Shown: positions 37,740 through 46,745, numbered from the stretch's first letter. The stretch is 64,000 bases of DNA from CAYLYP01 sp964387795 (GCA_964387795.1 CAYLYP010000008.1:4549-68548), one strand, 5' to 3'. A program made the numbers and translations. The notes: generated by a model not told the origin, from the letters alone.

Positions 37740-37745
37740 TACTGT

Positions 37746-38090
37746 ATGAGTGAATTAAAACTAAGAACTGTAATTTTGTATAAGGAATACTTTTCTGACT
37801 TCTTTAAAAAGCAGAAGCAGAAAGTAAAAGACAAGATATTATGGACTTTTAGAATTATTGAAACTCAGCAGCAAATTCCAACCGAATATTTAAAACATAT
37901 TGAAGGAACCGATGGACTATATGAAATCAGGGTTCAACAGGCCAGAGAAATCTTTCGTATATTTTGTTTTTTTGATGAAGGCAAACTTGTTGTTTTAGCA
38001 AATGGCTTTCAGAAAAAAACTCAGAACACTCCAAAACCAGAAATTGAAAAGGCATTAAAAATTAAGAAAGAATATGAGCAGGAAAAATAA
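37746..38090 (+). CDS. higB: RelE/HigB-type toxin (Gp49 family)
   Basis: 114 residues from the ATG at 37746; a TTG at 37737 lies within the -7 box and is rejected. The fold pattern is that of phage-derived Gp49-like HigB toxins, ribosome-dependent mRNA interferases: FFKKQKQKVKDKILW, a central GLYEIRVQQAREIFRIFCFF beta region, then VVLANGFQKKTQNTPKPEIEKA. The last motif, with basic residues around FQKKT.., is characteristic. The toxin comes before the antitoxin and overlaps it by 17 bp, the usual HigBA order. Confidence 0.9.
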   Translation: MSELKLRTVILYKEYFSDFFKKQKQKVKDKILWTFRIIETQQQIPTEYLKHIEGTDGLYEIRVQQAREIFRIFCFFDEGKLVVLANGFQKKTQNTPKPEIEKALKIKKEYEQEK

Positions 38091-38376
38091 CACTAAAACA
38101 CTTGACCAGTTTGTTGACGAACAATATGGTGAAAAGGGAACACCCCAGCGTGTCAAATTCGAAAAAGGCTATGAAGCTTTTAAGCTTGGTTTTTTAATCC
38201 AACAAGCCAGACTTGAGAAAGGTTTGACCCAGGAAGAACTAGCAGAAAAATGTGGAACCAATAAAGGATATATTTCAAAAATTGAGAACAACATAAAAGA
38301 GGTTCGTATATCTACACTCCAAAAAATTGTTGAATTAGGTCTTGGTGGTCATCTTGAAGTTTCAATAAAGCTTTGA
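38074..38376 (+). CDS. higA: HigA-type antitoxin, XRE helix-turn-helix
   Basis: 100 residues. An acidic/helical N-terminus (about 1-40) precedes an HTH_3 domain (about 43-95: LIQQARLEKGLTQEELAEKC, then GYISKIEN). It is expected to bind and neutralise the upstream toxin and to repress the operon promoter at 37709-37739. It overlaps the toxin gene by 17 bp. A distinctive IKEVRISTLQKIVE follows the recognition helix, as in HigA proteins paired with Gp49 toxins. Confidence 0.92.
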   Translation: MSRKNNTKTLDQFVDEQYGEKGTPQRVKFEKGYEAFKLGFLIQQARLEKGLTQEELAEKCGTNKGYISKIENNIKEVRISTLQKIVELGLGGHLEVSIKL

Positions 38377-38411
38377 TTGTTTAAATAAACAATTTTTCAT
38401 CCTGATATAAG

Positions 38412-38439
38412 TTGAATTATCAGGGAATGACTATATTTG
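38412..38439 (+). promoter_or_regulatory. Probable promoter of the 125-residue hypothetical gene
   Basis: TTG (38412-38414), 17-bp spacer, TATATTTG (38432-38439). The -7 box is a full consensus match; the spacing is slightly short. It lies 83 bp before the ATG at 38523. Confidence 0.4.
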
Positions 38440-38522
38440 TAATGATTTAAGCATGAGGATTTTGATGTTTCTTTAATAAAACACAAAAAGACTCTTTCAC
38501 ACAATTAAACAAATGAGTATTA

Positions 38523-38900
38523 ATGAATTTAGTGTATAAAATAATCCTATTTTCATTATTGTCAATTAGCTTGCCAATTGGTAAGCTTTTTGATTTATTT
38601 GTTTGGAATGACCGGATAACAAAAACCGAGATTGTAATACATACAAGAGAAACAGGTTCAAAGGGAAGAATCTGTTTTTTTGTAAAAATTATAAAACATA
38701 CCACACAAAAGCTTTCTTCTTACTTCCAGGACAAGTTTTATTATGCCATTATTGAAAGAATTACAAATATTAAAAGCATCCAATTATTGTCCATTCAAAA
38801 CAATAAGACAGAAAGATATTTATTCAAATTAATCAGGCAGTTTCATTTTAATATCACATACATTAGTGATCCATACGATGTATTAATACCAATACAGTAA
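38523..38900 (+). CDS. Hypothetical protein with N-terminal membrane anchor
   Basis: 125 residues, no family recognised. The first ~28 residues are hydrophobic (MNLVYKIILFSLLSISLPIGK), a signal anchor or signal peptide. The rest is polar with several beta-like stretches and no Cys. An upstream promoter-like sequence and same-strand genes on each side support it as real. The opposite strand has a shorter overlapping frame that I consider a shadow. Confidence 0.5.
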   Translation: MNLVYKIILFSLLSISLPIGKLFDLFVWNDRITKTEIVIHTRETGSKGRICFFVKIIKHTTQKLSSYFQDKFYYAIIERITNIKSIQLLSIQNNKTERYLFKLIRQFHFNITYISDPYDVLIPIQ

Positions 38901-38943
38901 TCGAATTTAAATATCCTTTTTATTAAAATTAAAACTTTTAAAC

Positions 38944-39621
38944 ATGAACAAAATTGTTTTAAATACTGGCCTATGGTCAGCCATCATCTGTCTGTCCGCT
39001 TTTGTAGTCTGGATTGTTTCATTTGTTGGAATTGCAATCCAGTCACCTCTTTTCGCATGGACAAATATTGAAGCTTACATTGACTACATAAATAACAATG
39101 ATCAGTTTTTTCAATATTTGGCAAAATCATTCATGATAGTATTCAGTCTTGCATACATGACTTTGTCAATGGTCCTTTATGAATTCACTTCAACTGAAAG
39201 AAAAATACTTGCTAAGATTGCAAATGCATTTTCTATCATGTTTGTTATACTTTCATCGGCTCATTATTTTGTCCAGATAAGTTCAGTAAGATTTGCAGTT
39301 AATGCAAAGAATTTCTCCGGCTTAGGGCATTTTATCCAATCAAACCCAACTTCATTTATATCCTCAGTAAATATGCTGGGCTGGACTTTGTTTTTAGGCC
39401 TATCCACTTCGTTCCTCTATTTGGGGTTCCATCATAAAACAGGATATAAAGGATTGAGGCTTGGATTGCTAATCACTGGAATTTCATGTTTACTTGGTGC
39501 TATTGGCTATTTATTCCAAATAGATTTAGTGACATTTGTTTCCATGAACTTAGGTATTGGCTTAGGTTTCATTATATTAACTGTTTCATCCATCCGGTTT
39601 TTTAAAAGTGTGGAGAGATAA
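38944..39621 (+). CDS. Polytopic membrane protein of unknown function
   Basis: 225 residues with about six hydrophobic helices (about 10-32, 60-80, 88-110, 135-160, 170-190, 195-218) joined by short loops. General layout resembles DUF4386-type integral membrane proteins, but I do not see a diagnostic motif. It lies 43 bp after the hypothetical protein gene and could be co-transcribed. A long GC-rich hairpin follows it at 39647-39686. Confidence 0.8.
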   Translation: MNKIVLNTGLWSAIICLSAFVVWIVSFVGIAIQSPLFAWTNIEAYIDYINNNDQFFQYLAKSFMIVFSLAYMTLSMVLYEFTSTERKILAKIANAFSIMFVILSSAHYFVQISSVRFAVNAKNFSGLGHFIQSNPTSFISSVNMLGWTLFLGLSTSFLYLGFHHKTGYKGLRLGLLITGISCLLGAIGYLFQIDLVTFVSMNLGIGLGFIILTVSSIRFFKSVER

Positions 39622-39646
39622 AACAAATAAAAAGAACCAAGATGAG

Positions 39647-39686
39647 AGCGCAGCTTTCAGCGGCAATTGGTGCTGAAGGCTGCGCT
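39647..39686. other. GC-rich inverted repeat (15-bp arms)
   Basis: AGCGCAGCTTTCAGC (39647-39661) and GCTGAAGGCTGCGCT (39672-39686) pair with a single wobble around a 10-nt loop. It stands 26 bp after the membrane-protein stop. There is no T tract, so it is not a classic terminator; an RNA 3'-end stabiliser or a decayed element end is possible. The intergenic stretch 39622-39946 holds nothing else I can support. Confidence 0.6.
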
Positions 39687-39946
39687 TAAACTATACTCTC
39701 AGTTTATAGCATGACGTATTCCAATAATCTGACCGTAAAGAAAATTAAGATTTGGGGACAATGGTCGGATGTAACTATTGGCTTTCTGGCTACAGCACTA
39801 ATACTGAATCATTTAAAAAGATTTCCGATTCAAAACAAATATTTTTTATAACGATAGCAATCTCCGAAAAAACGAAATTGTATTATTTGAAATATCCTTA
39901 TTTTGCAGCCAAGAGCAGGATGAAATTCAAGTTTCGTTTAAACAAT

Positions 39947-39981
39947 AAAAAAAAGCCTGGTATTGAATTTCAATACCAGGC
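39947..39981 (-). terminator. Intrinsic terminator for the Omp85-like gene
   Basis: A 13-bp perfect stem (GCCTGGTATTGAA, 39955-39967, and its inverse 39969-39981) with an A tract at 39947-39954 that reads as T on the minus strand. It lies 20 bp beyond the stop of the minus-strand barrel gene. Confidence 0.9.
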
Positions 39982-40000
39982 ATAATAAATAATTCCGTGA

Positions 40001-41329
40001 TTAATAAAGAAAATTCAGGCCAATATATAGGCCACTGGTTCCATCTTCTTTTTTTAACGGGCGCCCGTAATCAATTGCAACAATAAAGTTATCGTTCAAC
40101 ACAAGGTGTAAACCACCGCCGGCAGAGAGGTGAAGTTTGTCTTTTTGTTGGGCAATGCCAGCTGTTGCATAATCAATAGGGTGTTTCTGAACAACAGAAG
40201 CACCATCCAGAAATCCACTTAAGGCAATATAGAAGTTTTGATTAAAAATACGTGTCCTTAATACTTTATACCTAAGTTCTATATTACCAAAAGCAACCCC
40301 ATCACCCTGGATCCTGTTACGGATAACACCCCTTACAGTTTTAGAGCCTCCAAAGCCATCATAAGTCTTTAGGGTATTATATGTAAACGGGAGCATATAG
40401 TAAGGGATTGAACCGCTTAAGCGTCCCTGAAAACCAATCCTGTTGGCCAAAGAAAGGACATTAGGAACCAGCGAAAAATAATGCCTGTGTATCATCACCA
40501 ATTGAGAGTATCCATAGTCCCCATTGGTAAAACCTGGAGCAACAATAGCAAAACACTCTGTCCATTGCCCATGCATTGGGTTGGGCTTATTATCACGGGT
40601 ATCCCATACCAATCCTGCCTTAATAAAGCTGGTTTTTCCACCGTTTTTTATGTCAGAAGGAATAATCCCCTTGCTCACATACTCTTCGTATAAACCAGGC
40701 ACATCAGGAAGAAGCTCGTCTTCATCCCTGCCTTTATTAAGTACATCAAGATCCACCTCGCGCATATCAAGGCCAAAATAACCTAATCCGGCAACCCATT
40801 TAAGCTTTGGATGGAAAAGTTTTCCCTGAAAGTCAGCAGTGACCCTCATTAGCTTACGTCCAAGCCTGTAATAAGCACCAGATATATAATCAGGGCTTTC
40901 ATTGTCCTCAAAATCCATATTATAGTTAGCTTCCCGACCATTAAACCCATAAAAATCGAGGGCTTTCTCAGTCAGGTACATCACATCTACCGTTGACCTT
41001 ATCCCTGGGATAAGGTATTCCGAATCATAGTAAAAATTATTCAATCCACCCCCCTTGGTTGTCCTCGACCACTCTAAATAAATAGAATGTAAATAATCAG
41101 GATAAGTGGAACCATCACCATAATAGTATATATTTGTTAAGGCCCCATAACGAAAGCCTTCATCAGAATTATAAGCTATTGCGGGCAAAGCACCAAAAGT
41201 CCAGCCTTTTTTTGCTTTTGTTTTTTCCTGATCTGTTTTAAGACTATCCAGGTCTTGCGATTTTAATGGCTGACTGCCAATTAGGATGATTGTTAACAAG
41301 GTACAGAATAAAAAGCTTCCCTTTTTCAT
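40001..41329 (-). CDS. Omp85/BamA-superfamily outer-membrane beta-barrel protein
   Basis: 442 residues with a signal peptide (about 1-25, cut before QDLDS). No POTRA domains are present; almost the whole mature protein is a barrel with alternating aromatic/polar strands. Superfamily marks are WDTRDNKPNPMHGQW, VRGVIRNRIQGDGVAFGNIELRY (the VRG motif of the Omp85 lid loop) and a C-terminal strand ending LNFLY. POTRA-less relatives in Bacteroidota are usually annotated as surface antigen (D15) or BamA/TamA-like proteins; the substrate is unknown. A minus-strand TAGCTTTG box lies upstream and a strong terminator downstream, so it is monocistronic. Confidence 0.85.
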   Translation of the reverse strand: MKKGSFLFCTLLTIILIGSQPLKSQDLDSLKTDQEKTKAKKGWTFGALPAIAYNSDEGFRYGALTNIYYYGDGSTYPDYLHSIYLEWSRTTKGGGLNNFYYDSEYLIPGIRSTVDVMYLTEKALDFYGFNGREANYNMDFEDNESPDYISGAYYRLGRKLMRVTADFQGKLFHPKLKWVAGLGYFGLDMREVDLDVLNKGRDEDELLPDVPGLYEEYVSKGIIPSDIKNGGKTSFIKAGLVWDTRDNKPNPMHGQWTECFAIVAPGFTNGDYGYSQLVMIHRHYFSLVPNVLSLANRIGFQGRLSGSIPYYMLPFTYNTLKTYDGFGGSKTVRGVIRNRIQGDGVAFGNIELRYKVLRTRIFNQNFYIALSGFLDGASVVQKHPIDYATAGIAQQKDKLHLSAGGGLHLVLNDNFIVAIDYGRPLKKEDGTSGLYIGLNFLY

Positions 41330-41397
41330 TTGATTGTGATTTTGGTGATTATTGTCAGCATTTTTTAACAGTAAAACACAATACCAAATTGTTTAGA

Positions 41398-41405
41398 CAA
41401 AGCTA
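41398..41405 (-). promoter_or_regulatory. -7 box for the Omp85-like gene
   Basis: On the minus strand TAGCTTTG fits TAnnTTTG, 69 bp before the ATG. No -33 TTG is evident. Confidence 0.4.
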
Positions 41406-41468
41406 ACAAACATTGTTAATTCTATTGTTATTTTTTAACATTTAAAATGATTTTTTCATTAACATCCC

Positions 41469-41476
41469 TATATTTG
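41469..41476 (+). promoter_or_regulatory. -7 box for the EEP-fold gene
   Basis: TATATTTG fits TAnnTTTG, 41 bp before the ATG at 41518. A short purine block (AGAGGA) lies between. The -33 element is not clear. Confidence 0.45.
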
Positions 41477-41517
41477 TATTATTACTTTAAATTCAGAGGA
41501 TTAAAAATGATACAGCT

Positions 41518-42606
41518 ATGCTAAGAAAAGCGCTAACCATAATATTTATAACAGTACTTTTCGTTCTGTTTGCCACCATTGGATTTATTGCTTATTTAAC
41601 CATTAACAGTTTTCAAGCTTCTGAAAAACAAATACTGTTTACCCAACAAAAAAAAACTATCCTTACCGATACAAGTACCTTAAAGCTGTTAAGCTGGAAT
41701 ATTTGTTACGGGGGCTTTAATAATGAAATGGATTTTCTGTTTGAAAACGGGAAAAGGATAAAGTCATCAAAAGCTGATGCCCTATTGAACCTTGAAGGCA
41801 TTTCAGCCTTTCTGGCAGATAAATCCGGTTTTGATGTTATCATGCTCCAGGAAGTTGATTCCAATTCCAGAAGGTCATATTTCGTCAATGAACACCAACT
41901 TATTTGTAAAAGCCTGCCGGACTATCATTCGGATTATTGCAAAGATCATGTTGTTGCTTTTTATCCTTTCCCTGTTTATAACCCATTAGGAAGGATATCT
42001 TCGGGCATACTGAACCTTAGCAGGATAAAACCCAGTCAATCATATCGGATGGCGCTGCCCAATCTTTACAAATGGCCACATTCGCTGCTCATGCCTTCAA
42101 GAGCTTTGCTTGTTAACAGACAACAGTTAAACAACAACAAAGAGTTGATTATTATTAACCTTAAAATTGATGAAACAAATGTTGGATTTTATCCTGATAG
42201 GCAAATGAAATTTATCAGGGATTTTCTTATCAATGAATATAAAAAAGGAAACTATGTGATAGCAGGCGGAGATTGGGGCCAAAGGCCTCCTGCCATTACA
42301 ACTGACTTTAATTTTAACAACACCGATTCAACCCAAATACCAGCAATACCCAATGATTTTCTACCAGGATGGCAATGGATTGCCGATATTTATGCACCTA
42401 CTATGAGAATGCTTGATAAACCATACGCTCCTGATAAATCGGTGACTTTTATCACGGATTTCTTTGTTGTTTCACCCAATATTGAAAAATTGGATAATTT
42501 TACAATCCACCTTGATTTTAAACATTCATCACACAATCCCGTTGCAGTTAAAATAAAACTTTTGGGAGAACATACTAAAGTTCAATATGATTACGTTGGA
42601 AGATAA
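41518..42606 (+). CDS. Endonuclease/exonuclease/phosphatase-fold protein, membrane anchored
   Basis: 362 residues with an N-terminal transmembrane anchor (about 5-28), so the catalytic domain faces the periplasm. The EEP fold is shown by LLSWNICYGGF, VIMLQEVDSNS and AGGDWGQRPP, with SSHNPV near the end. Asn and Glu of the first two motifs are present. The third motif has lost the Asn of GDxN (here GDWG), the usual NTHL His is Lys (INLKI), and the final SDH is SSH. Either the enzyme uses a variant site or it is catalytically weak. It probably stands alone; the next gene begins 103 bp later. Confidence 0.8.
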   Translation: MLRKALTIIFITVLFVLFATIGFIAYLTINSFQASEKQILFTQQKKTILTDTSTLKLLSWNICYGGFNNEMDFLFENGKRIKSSKADALLNLEGISAFLADKSGFDVIMLQEVDSNSRRSYFVNEHQLICKSLPDYHSDYCKDHVVAFYPFPVYNPLGRISSGILNLSRIKPSQSYRMALPNLYKWPHSLLMPSRALLVNRQQLNNNKELIIINLKIDETNVGFYPDRQMKFIRDFLINEYKKGNYVIAGGDWGQRPPAITTDFNFNNTDSTQIPAIPNDFLPGWQWIADIYAPTMRMLDKPYAPDKSVTFITDFFVVSPNIEKLDNFTIHLDFKHSSHNPVAVKIKLLGEHTKVQYDYVGR

Positions 42607-42709
42607 AATCAATCTGATAAAACAAACTGAAAATAAGTTAATCAACAATAACAATCATTTGTTTTTTGGTTAAACAACAAATATTTTAACCACCAATAAT
42701 CAAGAAGCC

Positions 42710-43177
42710 ATGAATAAGCGAAACATTGATTTCTATAATTATACAAATGGTTTTCTAAGAGTATTTGTTAATTCAATGGTTGCTGACCGTTCAAAGTTCA
42801 GGAAGGCATTAATAGGACAAATAATCACAGGCATACTATTCTCAATCCGTAAACCAGATTTATTGCCACTGGGATTGCTCATTGGGTTCCTAATCCCGGC
42901 CTGCCTGATATACTCAAACTATAAGGTCTTCTTCCTTGTAAGTGCATTGTCCTATGGTGATAAGCCAGATAAAATTACCAAATCACCCAAATCATTTAAT
43001 ACTGCTATTGTTGCTGAAATTCTTTTCCTGGGTGCAATATGGTTTTTAATCCTTTCAGGGCGATATGATAAAGGCTGGATGAGGTTTTTATTTGCAGTAC
43101 TGCTCCCGTCAGTTAGTATTTTTTTATTGAGGTTTTTTCATTTATTGATGATTTCAATGGCTAAAACAAGCAAATAA
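42710..43177 (+). CDS. Small polytopic membrane protein, unknown function
   Basis: 155 residues. Four hydrophobic segments are visible (about 37-55, 57-80, 98-118, 123-148) after a polar N-terminus. There is no known motif. It follows the EEP-fold gene in the same direction. The 216 bp after it show no further gene. Confidence 0.7.
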   Translation: MNKRNIDFYNYTNGFLRVFVNSMVADRSKFRKALIGQIITGILFSIRKPDLLPLGLLIGFLIPACLIYSNYKVFFLVSALSYGDKPDKITKSPKSFNTAIVAEILFLGAIWFLILSGRYDKGWMRFLFAVLLPSVSIFLLRFFHLLMISMAKTSK

Positions 43178-43393
43178 AATTCATTTCTTTCATTTTTCAT
43201 TTTATAAGTATTTTCCATTGTTTACAAATAGCAGGAAAAAGTAAAAGAATCATTGATTATATTTTTCAAATTGCTTAATTTAGGGTAGGTCTTTATCCTA
43301 TAATCCCTTTCCATGAATAGAAAGATGGTTTAAGATTGAAGTTGTGCTTTCCGGCAGTTTAAAAACATTAAGTAAAACAAAAATACTCCTGCA

Positions 43394-44632
43394 ATGAAAA
43401 CCAAAGGGCTGATTTTAAAAAGTATTGTTTTAACAATTGGGTTGTTTCTTTTCACTCTTAACACCTATTCACAAACAGCAAATGATTTTTATAATTCAGG
43501 CATAAGGAAAGCAGGACAAAACAACTGTGCAGGTGCCATTTCAGATTTCACACGCGCTATTGAAATCCTTCCCTACTTTTATGAGGCTTTCCTTGAACGG
43601 GGAAAATGCTATATGTCGCAGAAAAAAATCAAAGAAGCAATCATTGATTATTCTTCAGCCCTTGAACATAACAAAAACTATTATGAAGCTTATTATAACA
43701 GGGCTATTGCCTATATTGCATTAAACAACAACAAAGAGGCACTTAAAGATTTAAACCAAACAATAACATTATTCCCTGATGGTAAAGATGCCTACTTCAC
43801 CAGGGCTGAACTATATATGAAAGAAAGCCAGTATGAGAATGCAATGAAGGATTATTCAACCTTATTGAACCTTGACGAAGAAAATGCAATGATTTATTTT
43901 GTAAGGGCAAAGCTTTTTATTGAATTAAACCAAGCAGAAGATGCCTTAAATGACCTGAACACTTCCCTATCGCTTGACAAGGAAAATTCTCAGGCATATT
44001 GGGAAAGAGGCCGTTTGCTTCAAAACAACCAAAATTATAGTGAGGCTGCCAGTGATTATTCCCGTGCCATCGAAATGGGAATTGTAAATATGGATATTAT
44101 CAGCAGGCGTGCCTTTTGTTTAAACCAGGCTGAGAAATACAAAGAAGCAATCATTGATTACACAAGGCTTATCAATGAATTCAGACAGCGAAATGAAGAT
44201 ATGTATTTCAACAGGGCGGTATGTTACCTTAAATCACAACAATATGATCTGGCAGTTAAAGATTTTACTAGGGTAACTACCAATAACAGAAAAAATGAAA
44301 CTGCATTTATCCTTAAAGCAGAAGCACTCATTAATTTAAACAAAAACAATCAGGCCATCAGCGAATTAAGAATGGTAATCAACAATAACCCTAAAAATGC
44401 AATGGCTTATCAAACACGTGCCATGCTTTATATCAAAGAGAATAAGTTTCCCCTTGCGCTTGATGACCTTAACACAGCCATAAAACTTGAGCCTACTGCT
44501 GAAGCTTATTATATGAGGGCCATAGTCTATGACCAGACAAACAATCACCAGTCTGCATGTGATGACTTAAAAGTAGCTGCGGCCATGGGACATAAAGAAG
44601 CTGCCAAAAGACATAAATTATACTGCCATTAA
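43394..44632 (+). CDS. Secreted TPR-repeat protein
   Basis: 412 residues with a signal peptide (MKTKGLILKSIVLTIGLFLF, cut after TYSQ) and then about eleven tandem TPR units of 34 residues filling the mature protein (for example AISDFTRAIEILPYFYEAFL and AIIDYSSALEHNKNYYEAYY). The C-terminal unit is modified and contains a Cys (HQSACDDLKVAAAMGHKEA), a Sel1-like ending. There is no catalytic domain, so it is likely a periplasmic scaffold. A bidirectional terminator separates it from rpsA on the opposite strand. Confidence 0.88.
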   Translation: MKTKGLILKSIVLTIGLFLFTLNTYSQTANDFYNSGIRKAGQNNCAGAISDFTRAIEILPYFYEAFLERGKCYMSQKKIKEAIIDYSSALEHNKNYYEAYYNRAIAYIALNNNKEALKDLNQTITLFPDGKDAYFTRAELYMKESQYENAMKDYSTLLNLDEENAMIYFVRAKLFIELNQAEDALNDLNTSLSLDKENSQAYWERGRLLQNNQNYSEAASDYSRAIEMGIVNMDIISRRAFCLNQAEKYKEAIIDYTRLINEFRQRNEDMYFNRAVCYLKSQQYDLAVKDFTRVTTNNRKNETAFILKAEALINLNKNNQAISELRMVINNNPKNAMAYQTRAMLYIKENKFPLALDDLNTAIKLEPTAEAYYMRAIVYDQTNNHQSACDDLKVAAAMGHKEAAKRHKLYCH

Positions 44633-44640
44633 TACCCCAT

Positions 44641-44672
44641 AAAAAAAGCCTGACAATAAGTCAGGCTTTTTT
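44641..44672. terminator. Bidirectional terminator between TPR gene and rpsA
   Basis: GCCTGA pairs with TCAGGC around a 7-nt loop, with seven A on the left and six T on the right. It lies between the two convergent stops. Confidence 0.9.
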
Positions 44673-44694
44673 ATTATTTGCTTTATGCAGAATG

Positions 44695-46632
44695 TTATTC
44701 TTCTGAAGCAGGTTCATCTGATGGGGCTGCTTTTGCTTTTGGCTTAGATGCCCTTTCTGATTTCTCCATGTCTTCTTTTAGGTTTGCCAATACATCAAGA
44801 TCGCCAAGGGTTGATTTCTCAACATTGATTTCTTTGGCTTTCTTAGGTGCTGCTTTCTTAGGTGCTGCTTTCTCGCCTTCTTTACGTTCAGCTTTCTCAG
44901 CAGCTTTCTCAGCATTTACCACATCCTGGAAAACTTTTGAGTGCGAAACAACAATCTTACGGCTTTCTTTATTGAATTCAATTACTTTGAAATCCAATAC
45001 CTCATCTATCTGTGCCTGTGAACCATCTTCTTTTGTTACATGACGTGAAGGGGCAAAACCTTCAACACCATAAGGAAGGGCTACGATTACACCTTTATCT
45101 GAAGAACCAACTATTGTTCCCTGATGAACTGAATCAAGGGTGAATACGCCTTCAAATACATCCCATGGGTTTTCTTCCAGTTGCTTATGGCCTAAGCTTA
45201 AGCGACGGTTTTCTGCATCTACATCAAGAACAACAACTTCGATGTTCTCTCCAATCTTTGTAAATTCTGCCGGATGTTTGATTTTTTTGCTCCATGAAAG
45301 GTCGCTGATATGAATTAAACCATCAACACCTTCTTCAAGTTCCACAAAAATACCAAAGTTTGTAAAGTTACGAACAGTAGCAGTATGACGTGAATTCATA
45401 GGATATTTCTCATGAATATTTGCCCATGGATCAGGAATAAGCTGTTTGATACCTAATGACATCTTCCTTTCCTGACGGTCAAGGGTTAGGATTACTCCTT
45501 CTACTTCATCACCTACTTTAAGGAAATCCTGTGCTGTGCGTAAGTGTTGTGACCATGACATTTCAGAAACGTGGATCAATCCTTCAACACCAGGAGCAAT
45601 TTCAATAAATGCACCATAATCAGCTATTACAACTACGCGGCCTTTAACTTTATCCCCAACGTTAAGTTTTTCATCAAGTGAATCCCAAGGATGAGAAGTG
45701 AGTTGTTTAAGACCAAGTGCGATACGTTTTTTGTTCTCATCAAAGTCAAGAATAACAACCTGAATTTTCTGATCCAACTGGACAATCTCTTCCGGATGGT
45801 TAATCCTGCCCCATGATAGGTCAGTAATATGGATAAGTCCATCAACACCACCAAGATCAATAAATACACCATAAGAAGTAATATTCTTAACAGTTCCTTC
45901 AAGGATCTGGCCTTTTTCAAGTTTAGAAATAATTTCAGCTTTCTGTATTTCAAGTTCAGCTTCGATAAGGGCTTTATGTGAAACAACCACGTTTTTATAT
46001 TCCTGATTGATTTTAACAACCTTGAATTCCATGGTCTTACCTACATAGATGTCATAATCACGGATAGGTTTAACATCAATTTGAGAACCTGGAAGGAATG
46101 CTTCAATACCAAATACATCAACGATTAAACCACCTTTGGTGCGGCACTTCACATAACCCTGAATGATTTCATCACCTTCGAGTGCAAGGTTAATACGTTC
46201 CCATGAACGAAGTGTACGGGCCTTCTTATGCGAAAGCAATAACTGACCGTTAAGGTCTTCCTGGCTTTCTACATATACTTCGATACGGTCACCTACTTTT
46301 AAATTGGGATTGTAACGTATTTCTGATACCGGGATAACACCATCTGATTTGTAACCAATGTTAACAACAACCTCACGGCTATTCATTGCTACAACCTGAC
46401 CATCAATAACTTCATGATCACCAATTGATTTCAGGGTGTCGTCATACATACTTTCCATACGCTGACGCTCAGCAGCAGAATAGGTCTCCTGTTTTTTACC
46501 AAGCGAATCCCAATCAAATTCTTTATTTTTCTTTACAGGTTCTGCATCAAGGTTAAATGCTGCAGGAGCTGCTTGCTGATTTTCAACCGGCTGATTTTCA
46601 GCTTCTGGGTTGATGTTTTGTTCTTCTGACAT
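44695..46632 (-). CDS. rpsA: 30S ribosomal protein S1
   Basis: 645 residues with six S1 RNA-binding domains (about 70-600). Repeats show the usual pattern G.V..I..YG.FI....GV.GLIH.SD/EMSW (GLIHITDLSWGRI, GLIHVSEMSWSQH, GLIHISDLSWSKK). The N-terminus is acidic and Gln/Pro-rich. The C-terminus is a long Ala/Lys/Glu-rich tail with repeats of APKKA, typical of this phylum. It promotes mRNA binding to the 30S subunit. A -7 box lies about 105 bp upstream, giving a long leader that could be the site of S1 autoregulation (inference). Confidence 0.97.
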   Translation of the reverse strand: MSEEQNINPEAENQPVENQQAAPAAFNLDAEPVKKNKEFDWDSLGKKQETYSAAERQRMESMYDDTLKSIGDHEVIDGQVVAMNSREVVVNIGYKSDGVIPVSEIRYNPNLKVGDRIEVYVESQEDLNGQLLLSHKKARTLRSWERINLALEGDEIIQGYVKCRTKGGLIVDVFGIEAFLPGSQIDVKPIRDYDIYVGKTMEFKVVKINQEYKNVVVSHKALIEAELEIQKAEIISKLEKGQILEGTVKNITSYGVFIDLGGVDGLIHITDLSWGRINHPEEIVQLDQKIQVVILDFDENKKRIALGLKQLTSHPWDSLDEKLNVGDKVKGRVVVIADYGAFIEIAPGVEGLIHVSEMSWSQHLRTAQDFLKVGDEVEGVILTLDRQERKMSLGIKQLIPDPWANIHEKYPMNSRHTATVRNFTNFGIFVELEEGVDGLIHISDLSWSKKIKHPAEFTKIGENIEVVVLDVDAENRRLSLGHKQLEENPWDVFEGVFTLDSVHQGTIVGSSDKGVIVALPYGVEGFAPSRHVTKEDGSQAQIDEVLDFKVIEFNKESRKIVVSHSKVFQDVVNAEKAAEKAERKEGEKAAPKKAAPKKAKEINVEKSTLGDLDVLANLKEDMEKSERASKPKAKAAPSDEPASEE

Positions 46633-46737
46633 TTACTTTGTTCTTTCTGTGGATATATAAATCCCCACCTTTATTTCAATGGTTTTTTACCTATCCGGGT
46701 TAATACTTAATGAATTATAGCCCCAAAAAAGGGATTG

Positions 46738-46745
46738 CAAAGATA
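46738..46745 (-). promoter_or_regulatory. -7 box for rpsA
   Basis: Reads TATCTTTG on the minus strand, an exact TAnnTTTG match, about 105 bp before the rpsA ATG. That predicts a leader of roughly 100 nt. Confidence 0.5.

Larger units (their letters stand above)
36942..37745. other. Repeat-rich intergenic region upstream of TA operon
   Basis: About 800 bp with no gene. It holds short degenerate ACGATTTAC/ACGAATG repeats (listed), an orphan terminator-like hairpin (37280-37317) and the TA promoter at its right end. Its base composition is low complexity and looks like decayed accessory DNA. Confidence 0.5.

Noticed and set aside
39752..39985. 77-codon frame before the Omp85-like gene
   Set aside because: Its end overlaps the minus-strand terminator stem, it shows no domain, and composition is that of non-coding DNA.
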